The notes under the pieces were generated by a model, which was given only the letters and a program-made list of their open reading frames with translations, made no database searches and was not told the origin of the DNA. A stretch of DNA of 43,282 nucleotides from Candidatus Poseidoniales archaeon (GTDB lineage: Archaea > Thermoplasmatota > Poseidoniia > Poseidoniales > Thalassarchaeaceae): the NCBI GenBank assembly GCA_028821675.1, contig JAPKFG010000003.1:1-43282 (forward strand), given 5' to 3'. This document shows positions 18,369 to 26,865 of this stretch, one piece after another (the first letter of the stretch is position 1; the number at the start of each line of letters is the position of its first letter). Made by a program: the position numbers and the translations under genes.

Positions 18369-18376
18369 GCTTCCAA

Positions 18377-18847
18377 ATGCCCTCTGTATCAGCAGCCTAT
18401 CTCTCGCTGGCTTTGATGACCCTTGTCGGCATTGGATTTCCTCTGGGTGGCTTCGTTCTTTCGCGGTTTTTACGTCCGATGCCAGACCCCAATGACCCAA
18501 CTAAACTTCGCAGTTTCCTACTCGAGGGATACGAGTCAGATCAATCCCTGTATGTTCGTCGTTTGAGTACCTATGAGTGCGGTTCAGATCCGGTTGGAGA
18601 TGCGATGATTGATTTCCATTTTCAGTATTACTGGTACGCCATTATCTTCCTCGTTTTTGACATTGCGTTCATGTTCCTCGCATTTGCTGGTATCGTCGCC
18701 ATGAATGCAGACCATACAGCCGCTCCCGGAGCGGATGGAGGCGTTGAGGCAGCCACAGGTGCTTTGGTAACACTCCTCGTATTCCTTACCTTGATGGGTT
18801 TGGGCGTTTGGTACGTTTTCAGAAAGCGAGGTCGGATTTACATCTGA
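18377..18847 (+). CDS. nuoA: NADH-quinone oxidoreductase-like subunit A
   Basis: STYECGSDPVGDAMIDFHFQYYWYAIIFLVFDIAFMFL is a NuoA signature; first gene of the operon. Confidence 0.93.
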   Translation: MPSVSAAYLSLALMTLVGIGFPLGGFVLSRFLRPMPDPNDPTKLRSFLLEGYESDQSLYVRRLSTYECGSDPVGDAMIDFHFQYYWYAIIFLVFDIAFMFLAFAGIVAMNADHTAAPGADGGVEAATGALVTLLVFLTLMGLGVWYVFRKRGRIYI

Positions 18848-18857
18848 GGTGATTGTG

Positions 18858-19451
18858 ATGGATGAAGGACAGAATTACACAGCGTTCAGTAGTCGAGGTT
18901 TGCTCGACATGATTGGTGATCTAAACAGCAAGGCGTTGGAAGCTTCTCGAATGAAGGATTTCATCGGTATTCTTGGTGGGCGCTTCTTGAATTGGGCACA
19001 ACGAAAATCCCTGTTCCCACTCCATCTCGGCATCAAGTGCTGTGCCCTAGAAATGGCCGCAGCAGGCGCATCACGATTCGATGCTGAGAGTTTTGGTGTC
19101 GTCTTCCGAAGCAGTCCACGTCAATGTGACGTATTGCTGGTCAATGGCCCGATTTCCAAGAAGTTCGCCGACCCCATCGTTCGATTGTGGGAGCAGATGC
19201 CAGAACCTAAGTGGTGCATCGCCATGGGAGAATGCGCGATTTCAGGCGGACCATACTATCAGTCTTACAACATTCTCGAAGGTGTTGACACGGTCATTCC
19301 GGTCGATGTTTACATTCCAGGTTGTCCACCACGACCCGAAGCCCTAATCGATGGGTTTGGGAAGTTGCGTGAGAAAATCATTCGCATCGGTGCAGTGCCG
19401 AGTGGGGAGACCGAAGCGCGCGGTGCACCAATCATCGTTGCCGATGACTGA
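18858..19451 (+). CDS. nuoB: Complex I subunit B (Fe-S)
   Basis: LFPLHLGIKCCALEMAAAGASRFDAESFGVVFRSSPRQCDVLLVNGPIS...MGECAISGGPYY...VYIPGCPPRPEAL. Confidence 0.97.
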   Translation: MDEGQNYTAFSSRGLLDMIGDLNSKALEASRMKDFIGILGGRFLNWAQRKSLFPLHLGIKCCALEMAAAGASRFDAESFGVVFRSSPRQCDVLLVNGPISKKFADPIVRLWEQMPEPKWCIAMGECAISGGPYYQSYNILEGVDTVIPVDVYIPGCPPRPEALIDGFGKLREKIIRIGAVPSGETEARGAPIIVADD

Positions 19452-19460
19452 GGGGTTGAG

Positions 19461-20120
19461 ATGGGAAAGGAAGTCACTGCAGAACAGGCCCTCTCCGCGG
19501 CAAACGAAATCGTCAACGATGTTTCAGATTTCGGCGACGCTGTCAAGGCAGAGGTTCGTCACCATACCGGCGGTCGCCGCAAGCACGCCTACGTGTACAT
19601 CGAGGTGGTTGCTAGCGAATGGCGTGAACTTGCCCTATGGCTCAAGAAATCCAAGCAAGTCGATTACTGCTCGATGATTACGGGTATTCATTGGCCCGAA
19701 AATACTGATGCATCTTGGCAAGTTGTCGTCCACCTGCTCCGAACAGGGGTCGTCAACCCGCCGGTTGTCAAGAAGCGTATCCATGAGACCAAGGTGGACA
19801 TTGGCGCTCTGTTTGGCAACTCTGTCCCGATGGAATTTGAGATTTCAATGACTCTCCCTGACATGCGAGACCCCAGCGTACCCAGTGTGTCCGACATCTG
19901 GGTCGGTGCAGATTGGAACGAGAAAGAGACTTGGGATCTTGTTGGAATCGAGTTTGAGGGTCATGTGGGGATGCGCCGCGTTCTCCTTCCACACGATTCA
20001 CCAACCGGCTATCATCCACTACAGAAGCAGCACAAGTTGCGTTACCACGATTACAATGAAATGTATGACGATCCACAGGGCTTTGGAAGAAAGCCCGAAG
20101 ATTCTGGGAGGGTGAAGTAA
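19461..20120 (+). CDS. nuoC: Complex I subunit C
   Basis: SVSDIWVGADWNEKETWDLVGIEFEGHVGMRRVLLPHDSPTGYHPLQK; position between B and D. Confidence 0.93.
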   Translation: MGKEVTAEQALSAANEIVNDVSDFGDAVKAEVRHHTGGRRKHAYVYIEVVASEWRELALWLKKSKQVDYCSMITGIHWPENTDASWQVVVHLLRTGVVNPPVVKKRIHETKVDIGALFGNSVPMEFEISMTLPDMRDPSVPSVSDIWVGADWNEKETWDLVGIEFEGHVGMRRVLLPHDSPTGYHPLQKQHKLRYHDYNEMYDDPQGFGRKPEDSGRVK

Positions 20121-21256
20121 TGGCAGAAATGTGGATTTCCATGGGCCCTCAACATCCCATGACGCATGGTTTGTGGACTCTCAAGGTCAAGGTTGACGGT
20201 GAGACCGTTGTCGATACCGAACCGGATCTCGGTTACATCCACCGGGGTGTTGAGAAAATCTGCGAGGCCCGTGATTTCACTCAGATTACCACCTATTGTG
20301 ATCGCCTCTGCTATGCTAGCGCCAATACTTGGTCACATGCTTACATCTACGCAGCTGAAGATCTGCTTGACGTTGAAGTGCCTGAGCGCGCAGAATACAT
20401 TCGAATGGTTGCTGTTGAACTACAACGCATCGCCAGCCACCTGATGTGGTTGGGTGCTTACTGCCCCGATGTTGGTAATTTGACGGGCATGGTTTGGTGT
20501 CTACGCGAGCGCGAGATGATGATGGATCTCTTGCAGGAACTCGGTGGTTCCCGAATGCACTACAACTTCCCGCGCGTGGGTGGCGTCAAGCGCGATCTTC
20601 CCATTGGATTCGCGATGCGCTGCCGTGCCAAACTCAAACTCTTCCTTGATCGCATCCAAGAGTACGAAGCCCTGTTGGATGAGAGTACCATCTTCCTCAT
20701 TCGCACGCAAGGCGTTGGTTATGCCAAGGCAGAGGAGATGATTAATCACGGTGTTAGCGGCCCCAATGTTCGTGCAGCTGGCCACAATTACGACGTTCGC
20801 TGGGCACATCCATACTCCGTTTACGATGAATTAGATTGGGAACCTTCAGTAGAACGCCCTTCCATCAAGGGCAGTGATTGCTATGATCGATATCGAGTTC
20901 GTGTTGAGGAGATGCGCCAGAGCGCCTCGATGGTTCTCGAAGGTCTTGACAAGATGCCCGGTGGTTCTGAAACCTATCACGAACCGGGTGACCCTGCAAT
21001 CCTCGCCAAAGTGCGAGAGCGTGCTGCTGAGGGTAAGACGGGCTATCACCACTTTGAGGACAGTCGCGGAGAATCGATGTTCTATCTTGTAGGTGGCGGG
21101 GAAAAGCGTGGCAAGCACCCCTACCGCGTTTCCATCCGCAGTCCGATGTTTATCACAATCCCCTACGCTGCCAAGTGCATGATTGGTTACAAGATTGCAG
21201 ATATCCCTGCAATCATGGGTTCATTTGACCCTTGTATTGGAGAAACTGACAGGTGA
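20120..21256 (+). CDS. nuoD: Complex I subunit D
   Basis: SMGPQHPMTHGLWTLKVKVDGETVVDTEPDLGYIHRGVEKICE and C-terminal FDPCIGETDR. Confidence 0.97.
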   Translation: MAEMWISMGPQHPMTHGLWTLKVKVDGETVVDTEPDLGYIHRGVEKICEARDFTQITTYCDRLCYASANTWSHAYIYAAEDLLDVEVPERAEYIRMVAVELQRIASHLMWLGAYCPDVGNLTGMVWCLREREMMMDLLQELGGSRMHYNFPRVGGVKRDLPIGFAMRCRAKLKLFLDRIQEYEALLDESTIFLIRTQGVGYAKAEEMINHGVSGPNVRAAGHNYDVRWAHPYSVYDELDWEPSVERPSIKGSDCYDRYRVRVEEMRQSASMVLEGLDKMPGGSETYHEPGDPAILAKVRERAAEGKTGYHHFEDSRGESMFYLVGGGEKRGKHPYRVSIRSPMFITIPYAAKCMIGYKIADIPAIMGSFDPCIGETDR

Positions 21257-21261
21257 TTTCC

Positions 21262-22707
21262 ATGACTGAAGACATCATCAACATGCGTGGTTGGGTTCGC
21301 ACTGCCATGGATTTCGTGTCGGAGAACACGATTGGCATGTCACGTCACTGGGAGTACACAGACAGTGTGGCTTGGTTTCTCACTGAGTTCATGATGTGCG
21401 TCATGGTTTTTGGTGGCATCATGACCACGCTCCTAGTCCTTCTTTGGATGGAACGAAAGTTGCTCGGTCGATTCATGGATCGCCGTGGTGCCCGCACATC
21501 GCTGCGAAGTTTGTGGGTTGGGGAGAATGGTGTGACTGCTGGTGAATGGTGGACTCAACTACCATTTGGTACTGGTATTCCCATTGGCATGCTCAACAAA
21601 GCGCTGAATGAAATCGCAGGGAACGACCACAAACTCGAAGCGGTATCCCGTGTCAAGAATCGCTCATACCACGGAGTGTGGTGGCTTCTACCTGGCTTCT
21701 TCCAGAATTTGGCGGATGGCATGAAGTTCCTGACCAAAGAGCACATGGTCCCGGAGAAGGCCGATCGATATGTGTTTGAGATTGCCCCATTCCTCATCAT
21801 AGCGACCACTGTGATGTGCTTCACATTCATCCCCCTCGGTCCGAATTTCCATTCGAATAATTCCGAGATGTCAATTCTATTCCTGATGGCTGTATTCAGC
21901 GTTGCGCCCCTCGGCGTATTCTTTGCCGGTTGGTCATCCAACAACAAGTACACCTTGCTCGGAGGTATTCGTTCCGCTGCTCAACTCACTGCATACGAAA
22001 TCCCACTTCTGGTGACTGTTCTGAGCGTCGTCGTGTTGTCCGGTTCATTCAATCTGATTGAAGTCATTGAATTCCAAGTCGACAGCGGTGTATGGAACAT
22101 CTTCCTTCTCCCATTGGGTGCTGTCCTATTCATCGTCGTAATGGTCGCTGAAGTCGAGCGAATTCCCTTCGATATGCCAGAAGCTGAGGCTGAACTGGTC
22201 GAAGGTTGGTGGACAGAATACGGCGGTATGCGTTGGGGATTGATGTTCGCATCCGAATACCTACGTACATATGCGGCCTGTCTACTATTTGCGCACTTTT
22301 TCCTCGGTGGCTGGGAAGCGCCATTTGAGGACACCATACCATTCATCCATTACATTCCACATATCACCTGGGTCTTCCTCAAGGCTTGGTTCATCTTCAT
22401 CTTCTTCGTCTGGTTCCGTGCCGCTCTTCATCGCGTACGTACAGATCAGATTCTTGAATTTGGGTGGCGCTGGTTGCTTCCATTGAGCCTTGTCAATCTC
22501 GCCATGGCCACCGTACTGCGTTTGTGGGTGTATGATGGTGTCAAAGAAGAATGGCCCATCCTCGTCCCCATCCTGATTACATCCATCAGCCTCGCTCTAT
22601 TCGTCTTGTTATCGATTGACGAAGACCCAAAGGCATTGGAAGCACAAACGCGCCCATTCAGTGTACAGACAGTTGACGTGGCCAGTCCAGGCCAACACAG
22701 GAAGTGA
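21262..22707 (+). CDS. nuoH: Complex I subunit H
   Basis: WMERKLLGRFMDRRGA...NLADGMKFLTKEHMVPEKADR...RIPFDMPEAEAELVEGWWTEYGGMRWGL. Confidence 0.96.
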   Translation: MTEDIINMRGWVRTAMDFVSENTIGMSRHWEYTDSVAWFLTEFMMCVMVFGGIMTTLLVLLWMERKLLGRFMDRRGARTSLRSLWVGENGVTAGEWWTQLPFGTGIPIGMLNKALNEIAGNDHKLEAVSRVKNRSYHGVWWLLPGFFQNLADGMKFLTKEHMVPEKADRYVFEIAPFLIIATTVMCFTFIPLGPNFHSNNSEMSILFLMAVFSVAPLGVFFAGWSSNNKYTLLGGIRSAAQLTAYEIPLLVTVLSVVVLSGSFNLIEVIEFQVDSGVWNIFLLPLGAVLFIVVMVAEVERIPFDMPEAEAELVEGWWTEYGGMRWGLMFASEYLRTYAACLLFAHFFLGGWEAPFEDTIPFIHYIPHITWVFLKAWFIFIFFVWFRAALHRVRTDQILEFGWRWLLPLSLVNLAMATVLRLWVYDGVKEEWPILVPILITSISLALFVLLSIDEDPKALEAQTRPFSVQTVDVASPGQHRK

Positions 22708-22712
22708 TTCAG

Positions 22713-23693
22713 ATGGCATACCACAAGCACGCAACTCCGAACTTCCGAAACCTCATTGTTCGTCCAATGTGGATTACGCTCAAGGCGGCCCTTCGAACTA
22801 TTCCGTACATCGGTCGTCTGAGATTCTTGAAATCACATGGAACCAGCAAACCATATCATGGCCAGAAGACGGAGATGCTTTCCGATGCTGAGCGGGAGAT
22901 GTACACTGCACAGGCCCATCCTGTGATTGGTCAAACCTATGCCCCCGACCGAGAGACCACCGAATTGTTCCCCTACTTTGAGCGCCCAGTCACCGTGATG
23001 TATCCTTACGAACGTCTTGAGGAGATGGAGCCTTGGCTCTTCGTCCCGGGCAATTACAATGGTCGAATCGGTGTGATTTGGGAAACTTGCACCGCGTGCA
23101 AAGCCTGTGTGAATATCTGTCCCAATGACTGTCTTCACATGGAAACTGAAACCCGCGTTAACGTTCTGGACATGACCGAAGAAGGAGATGACGACCACGG
23201 CTTCGGCGTTGAACTTGAAGTCGGTGGAATGGCCGCGCGTCGACTTGAAGGCAGTGAAGAAGCAGCAGAAAATTTCCAACTATCGACCGCCCACGAAGCT
23301 CCACCCGAAGAGTATGAATTCGGCGAGGTCATCAATCTGACAGGAGATACAATCAGTGTCCGATGGAATACTTCCGGTTCAGTTGAGGACGTTGCGGCGA
23401 ACGACTTGGTCGGCGCCGAGGTCGACATTGTATCCGGACGAATCGATATTGGTCGCTGTATGTTCTGTGGTTTGTGTATGGAATCATGCCCATTCAATTC
23501 TTTCTTCATGACTAACGAATACGATGGTATGTCCGCTTTCTCCCGTGAAGAACTCTGGTACGATGCAGACCGTACCCGGGTCTTGCCAGTACAACATGCA
23601 GAAGCGGTGGACCGCGAACTCGCAAAGCGTGCTGATCAGGCTCGAAAGAAGGCCGAGAAGGCTGCAGCAAGAGCGAGCAAATCGGAGGCTTGA
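22713..23693 (+). CDS. nuoI: Complex I subunit I (2x[4Fe-4S]) with large inter-cluster insertion
   Basis: CTACKACVNICP and CMFCGLCMESCP motifs separated by ~112 residues; position in operon. Confidence 0.93.
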   Translation: MAYHKHATPNFRNLIVRPMWITLKAALRTIPYIGRLRFLKSHGTSKPYHGQKTEMLSDAEREMYTAQAHPVIGQTYAPDRETTELFPYFERPVTVMYPYERLEEMEPWLFVPGNYNGRIGVIWETCTACKACVNICPNDCLHMETETRVNVLDMTEEGDDDHGFGVELEVGGMAARRLEGSEEAAENFQLSTAHEAPPEEYEFGEVINLTGDTISVRWNTSGSVEDVAANDLVGAEVDIVSGRIDIGRCMFCGLCMESCPFNSFFMTNEYDGMSAFSREELWYDADRTRVLPVQHAEAVDRELAKRADQARKKAEKAAARASKSEA

Positions 23694-23695
23694 AC

Positions 23696-24004
23696 ATGGA
23701 ATTGCCCGGATTTCTGATGGACCCTATTGGCGACATTTTCGGCTCTATTGAGGGCATTGCCTTCGGTATCATGGCCATCATCGCCATTGGGGGTGCTCTG
23801 GGCACAGTTTATTCGAAACGAGTCGCTCATTCGATGCTATCCCTCATCATGTGCTTTTTTGCGGTTGCAGGAGTGTTTCTAATGGCCAATGCTGAGATGC
23901 TTGCGGCCATTCAGATTCTGGTGTATCTGGGCAGCGTGATGCTGGTCTTTGCTTTCGGTGTGATGCTGTCTCGACGTCAAATCATGGAGGAGGATTTTGA
24001 ATGA
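23696..24004 (+). CDS. nuoJ1: Complex I subunit J, N-terminal part
   Basis: GTVYSKRVAHSMLSLIMCFFAVAGVFLMANAEMLAAIQILVYLGSVMLVFAFGVML is the NuoJ core. Confidence 0.9.
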   Translation: MELPGFLMDPIGDIFGSIEGIAFGIMAIIAIGGALGTVYSKRVAHSMLSLIMCFFAVAGVFLMANAEMLAAIQILVYLGSVMLVFAFGVMLSRRQIMEEDFE

Positions 24005-24276
24005 GGTTGATCAGTACTTTTGCTCGCCTCGGCGTGGTTGGCTTACTCGGTCTACTACTTGCGGTTCTCATGGATCCAGAAAATTGGACTCCAGTGACCG
24101 GGGCAGACAGTATGACTACCCTTGAATTCGCTACATCGGTCCTCAATGATTGGGCTTTCACTTTGGTTGTTCTCGGAGCATTGTTGGCTATGGCCATGGT
24201 CGGTGCGGCCTACTTGGTTCGCGATGAGCGCAAGACGAACCTCATGTGGGAACTTCACGGAGGTGAAGAGGAATGA
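24001..24276 (+). CDS. nuoJ2: Complex I subunit J, C-terminal part (split nuoJ)
   Basis: Small two-TM protein, ATGA overlap with nuoJ1 and nuoK. Confidence 0.75.
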   Translation: MRLISTFARLGVVGLLGLLLAVLMDPENWTPVTGADSMTTLEFATSVLNDWAFTLVVLGALLAMAMVGAAYLVRDERKTNLMWELHGGEEE

Positions 24277-24575
24277 TCGAACCCAGTTGGATTGCCGGCT
24301 TGGGCGCATTCTTGTTCTGTATCGGCTTGGTGGGTGTTTTCACACGCAAGAATGCCATCATTGTCCTAATGTGTATCGAGATTATGCTCAATGCGGTCAA
24401 TCTGAACTTCGTTGCAGGAGCCGCCCATTACGAGAACATCGACGGCTGGGTATACACTTCGATTGCAATTGCAATCGCAGCCGCCGAGGTGGCTGTTGGC
24501 TTGGCCATTTTCTTGGCATTGTACAGTCAACGAGGTACGATTTCATTGGATGAGGTAACGCTGCTGAAACATTGA
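24273..24575 (+). CDS. nuoK: Complex I subunit K
   Basis: LGAFLFCIGLVGVFTRKNAIIVLMCIEIMLNAVNLNFVA...AIAIAAAEVAVGLAIFLALY. Confidence 0.96.
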   Translation: MIEPSWIAGLGAFLFCIGLVGVFTRKNAIIVLMCIEIMLNAVNLNFVAGAAHYENIDGWVYTSIAIAIAAAEVAVGLAIFLALYSQRGTISLDEVTLLKH

Positions 24576-24588
24576 GGAGGTGAGATGA

Positions 24589-26865
24589 ATGGAAGAACAG
24601 AACAAATCTGAGTGGAATCTTGTGCTCCCCATCCTCGCCTTGGTTTCGTTCCTTTTCGTCGTTCTTAGAATGAACCCCGACTCGTTTGGATTCGATGCAA
24701 GTACCAGTTCATTCCTCATCGTCGCGGTACCTCTAGTCGTTTTCCCTGCGATTTTAATCATCGGCCAAGTCTACAAAGGCAAAGATTTGTGGAAACATCA
24801 ACTGAAAGAGGGTGGAATCATTGCTCTGGCTGCACTGGCCATCACATTGGCATTGACAATTTGGCTAATTGTCGAATTCTTCGCACATCACGCACATTTC
24901 GATGAACAGGGGACAATTTTCGATTGGATTACCTTTGACATTCTCCTTGAAGACAAAGCCCTGACGGAATCCGTATTCAGCTTCGGTATCTGGATTGACA
25001 GTGTCTCTCTGACGGTGTTATTCGTTGCCGCCTTCCTGTGTTTCCTCATCTGCTGGTTCGCAATCGGTTACATGAACACAGATCCCATCAACGAGGATCG
25101 AAACCATCGATTCTTCGCAGAATTTTTGTTATTCAGTATGGGTATGTTTGGAATGGTTCTGGCGGACAGTTTCCTCTGGTTGTTCATCTTCTGGGAAATC
25201 ATGGGGCTCTGCTCATACCTGTTGATTGGATTCTATTGGGAAAAGCCCAGTGCTGCAGCCGCTGCGAAGAAGGCATTCCTCACCACTCGTGTGGGCGACG
25301 TTTTCCTGATGATTGGTTTGTTCATGCTCTACGATTTGTACCACAGCCTTGAGTTCGCCGTTATCTTCGGTGATCCTACTCTGGGCGGCGCTGTTCACGG
25401 AGTCGATCTTCAATGGCCTCTCTTCTTCATGTTCATCGGTTGTGTCGGCAAGTCCGCTCAGTTCCCACTCCACGTATGGCTGCCTGACGCTATGGAAGGG
25501 CCGACCCCAGTATCCGCTCTTATCCACGCGGCAACAATGGTGAACGCTGGACTCTATCTGGTGGCCCGTATGTTCCCTCTATTCAGTGAGCATCATTTCG
25601 AAGGTGATCTTTCAGATCTTGCGATGCTGATTGTATGGATTGGTGGAATCACCGCATGTATGGCTGCGTTCATTGCCTTCGTCGCTAACGACATCAAACG
25701 AGTTCTCGCATATTCGACGATGAGTCAACTAGCCTACATCTTCACTGGATTGGGTGCGGCTTGTTGGTTTGCAAATGAAGGTTATCACCATCTGGCAACA
25801 GTTGCTTTTGGTGCGGCCCTCTTCCATCTATTCAATCACGCCATGGCCAAGGGAATGCTGTTCATGGCCTCTGGTTCAGTAATCCATGAGATGCACCACG
25901 CGCACGACCATGTACACTTGTACGACGATGATGACGACCACGATTTCGATCCACAAGATATGCGAAACATGGGTGGCTTGGCTAGCAAACTACCCGTTAC
26001 CAGCACTGCGATGATGCTGGGTTCAATGTCGATTATCGGCATCCCACTCATCGGTGGATTTTGGTCCAAGGAAGGCATCATTGGGCAAGCATGGAACGTT
26101 TACCTACACGGCGGCGAGATGATTCTCTTCCCCGCACTGTTGGTTCTAGCGACCGCTGGAATGACCGGTTTCTACATGTCGAGAATGTGGTTCATGACCT
26201 TCGCCGGTAAGCCGAAGACAGAGGCCGCCAAACACGTTCATGAGGATACACCGTGGATCAAGACACCTCTGGTTACCCTCTCTCTGGTGACCGCATTCGG
26301 AGGAATACTTCTGGCTATGTACGGCTTCCAGCATTTCCTCGGAGAAGACCCGGATACGGCCCATCTCTCCTCACACGGCTTACTCTACACCCTTAGGCAT
26401 GCCTTCTTGCCTGAGGAGATGACGTTGAAACTTGTTGGATGGACTGCCATCCTTCTCTCTGCGGGTTTGGGACCATTCATCGCTGCTCGAATGCACGGCG
26501 GGCGCCTTGATGATGGTGAGAATGCCACACCGATGGTTGCCTGGTTGGTCGATCTTTCTGGAAGCGTGGGTCGAACCGATGTGGGTGAACTCGCGGAAGG
26601 TGGCTTCGCACAAGCACTTCACAACCGCCTTTACATCGATGATTTCTATGAATATTTGATTGCCAAGACAATTTTACCATTGGCGAAGATTTCCGCATGG
26701 ATTGACAAGAATTGGGTGGATGGCGTCATCAAAGGAATCGAATCGGGCAGTCAGTCGACAAGTACCTGGTTGCGCCAATTCACAACTGGACGTGCAAGTG
26801 ACTACCTGCTCATGGCCGCAGTGGGCATGCTGGCCATCGTTGGAATCCTATGGGGGGTGGTGTGA
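24589..26865 (+). CDS. nuoL: Complex I subunit L (antiporter-like)
   Basis: FIFWEIMGLCSYLLIGFYW, GKSAQFPLHVWLPDAMEGPTPVSALIHAATMVNAGLYLVAR, LAYSTMSQL. Confidence 0.97.
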   Translation: MEEQNKSEWNLVLPILALVSFLFVVLRMNPDSFGFDASTSSFLIVAVPLVVFPAILIIGQVYKGKDLWKHQLKEGGIIALAALAITLALTIWLIVEFFAHHAHFDEQGTIFDWITFDILLEDKALTESVFSFGIWIDSVSLTVLFVAAFLCFLICWFAIGYMNTDPINEDRNHRFFAEFLLFSMGMFGMVLADSFLWLFIFWEIMGLCSYLLIGFYWEKPSAAAAAKKAFLTTRVGDVFLMIGLFMLYDLYHSLEFAVIFGDPTLGGAVHGVDLQWPLFFMFIGCVGKSAQFPLHVWLPDAMEGPTPVSALIHAATMVNAGLYLVARMFPLFSEHHFEGDLSDLAMLIVWIGGITACMAAFIAFVANDIKRVLAYSTMSQLAYIFTGLGAACWFANEGYHHLATVAFGAALFHLFNHAMAKGMLFMASGSVIHEMHHAHDHVHLYDDDDDHDFDPQDMRNMGGLASKLPVTSTAMMLGSMSIIGIPLIGGFWSKEGIIGQAWNVYLHGGEMILFPALLVLATAGMTGFYMSRMWFMTFAGKPKTEAAKHVHEDTPWIKTPLVTLSLVTAFGGILLAMYGFQHFLGEDPDTAHLSSHGLLYTLRHAFLPEEMTLKLVGWTAILLSAGLGPFIAARMHGGRLDDGENATPMVAWLVDLSGSVGRTDVGELAEGGFAQALHNRLYIDDFYEYLIAKTILPLAKISAWIDKNWVDGVIKGIESGSQSTSTWLRQFTTGRASDYLLMAAVGMLAIVGILWGVV

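Noticed and set aside
24001-24276. nuoJ2 as a sequencing frameshift of nuoJ
   Set aside because: Clean ATGA overlaps on both sides and precedent for split nuoJ in archaea make fission more likely.
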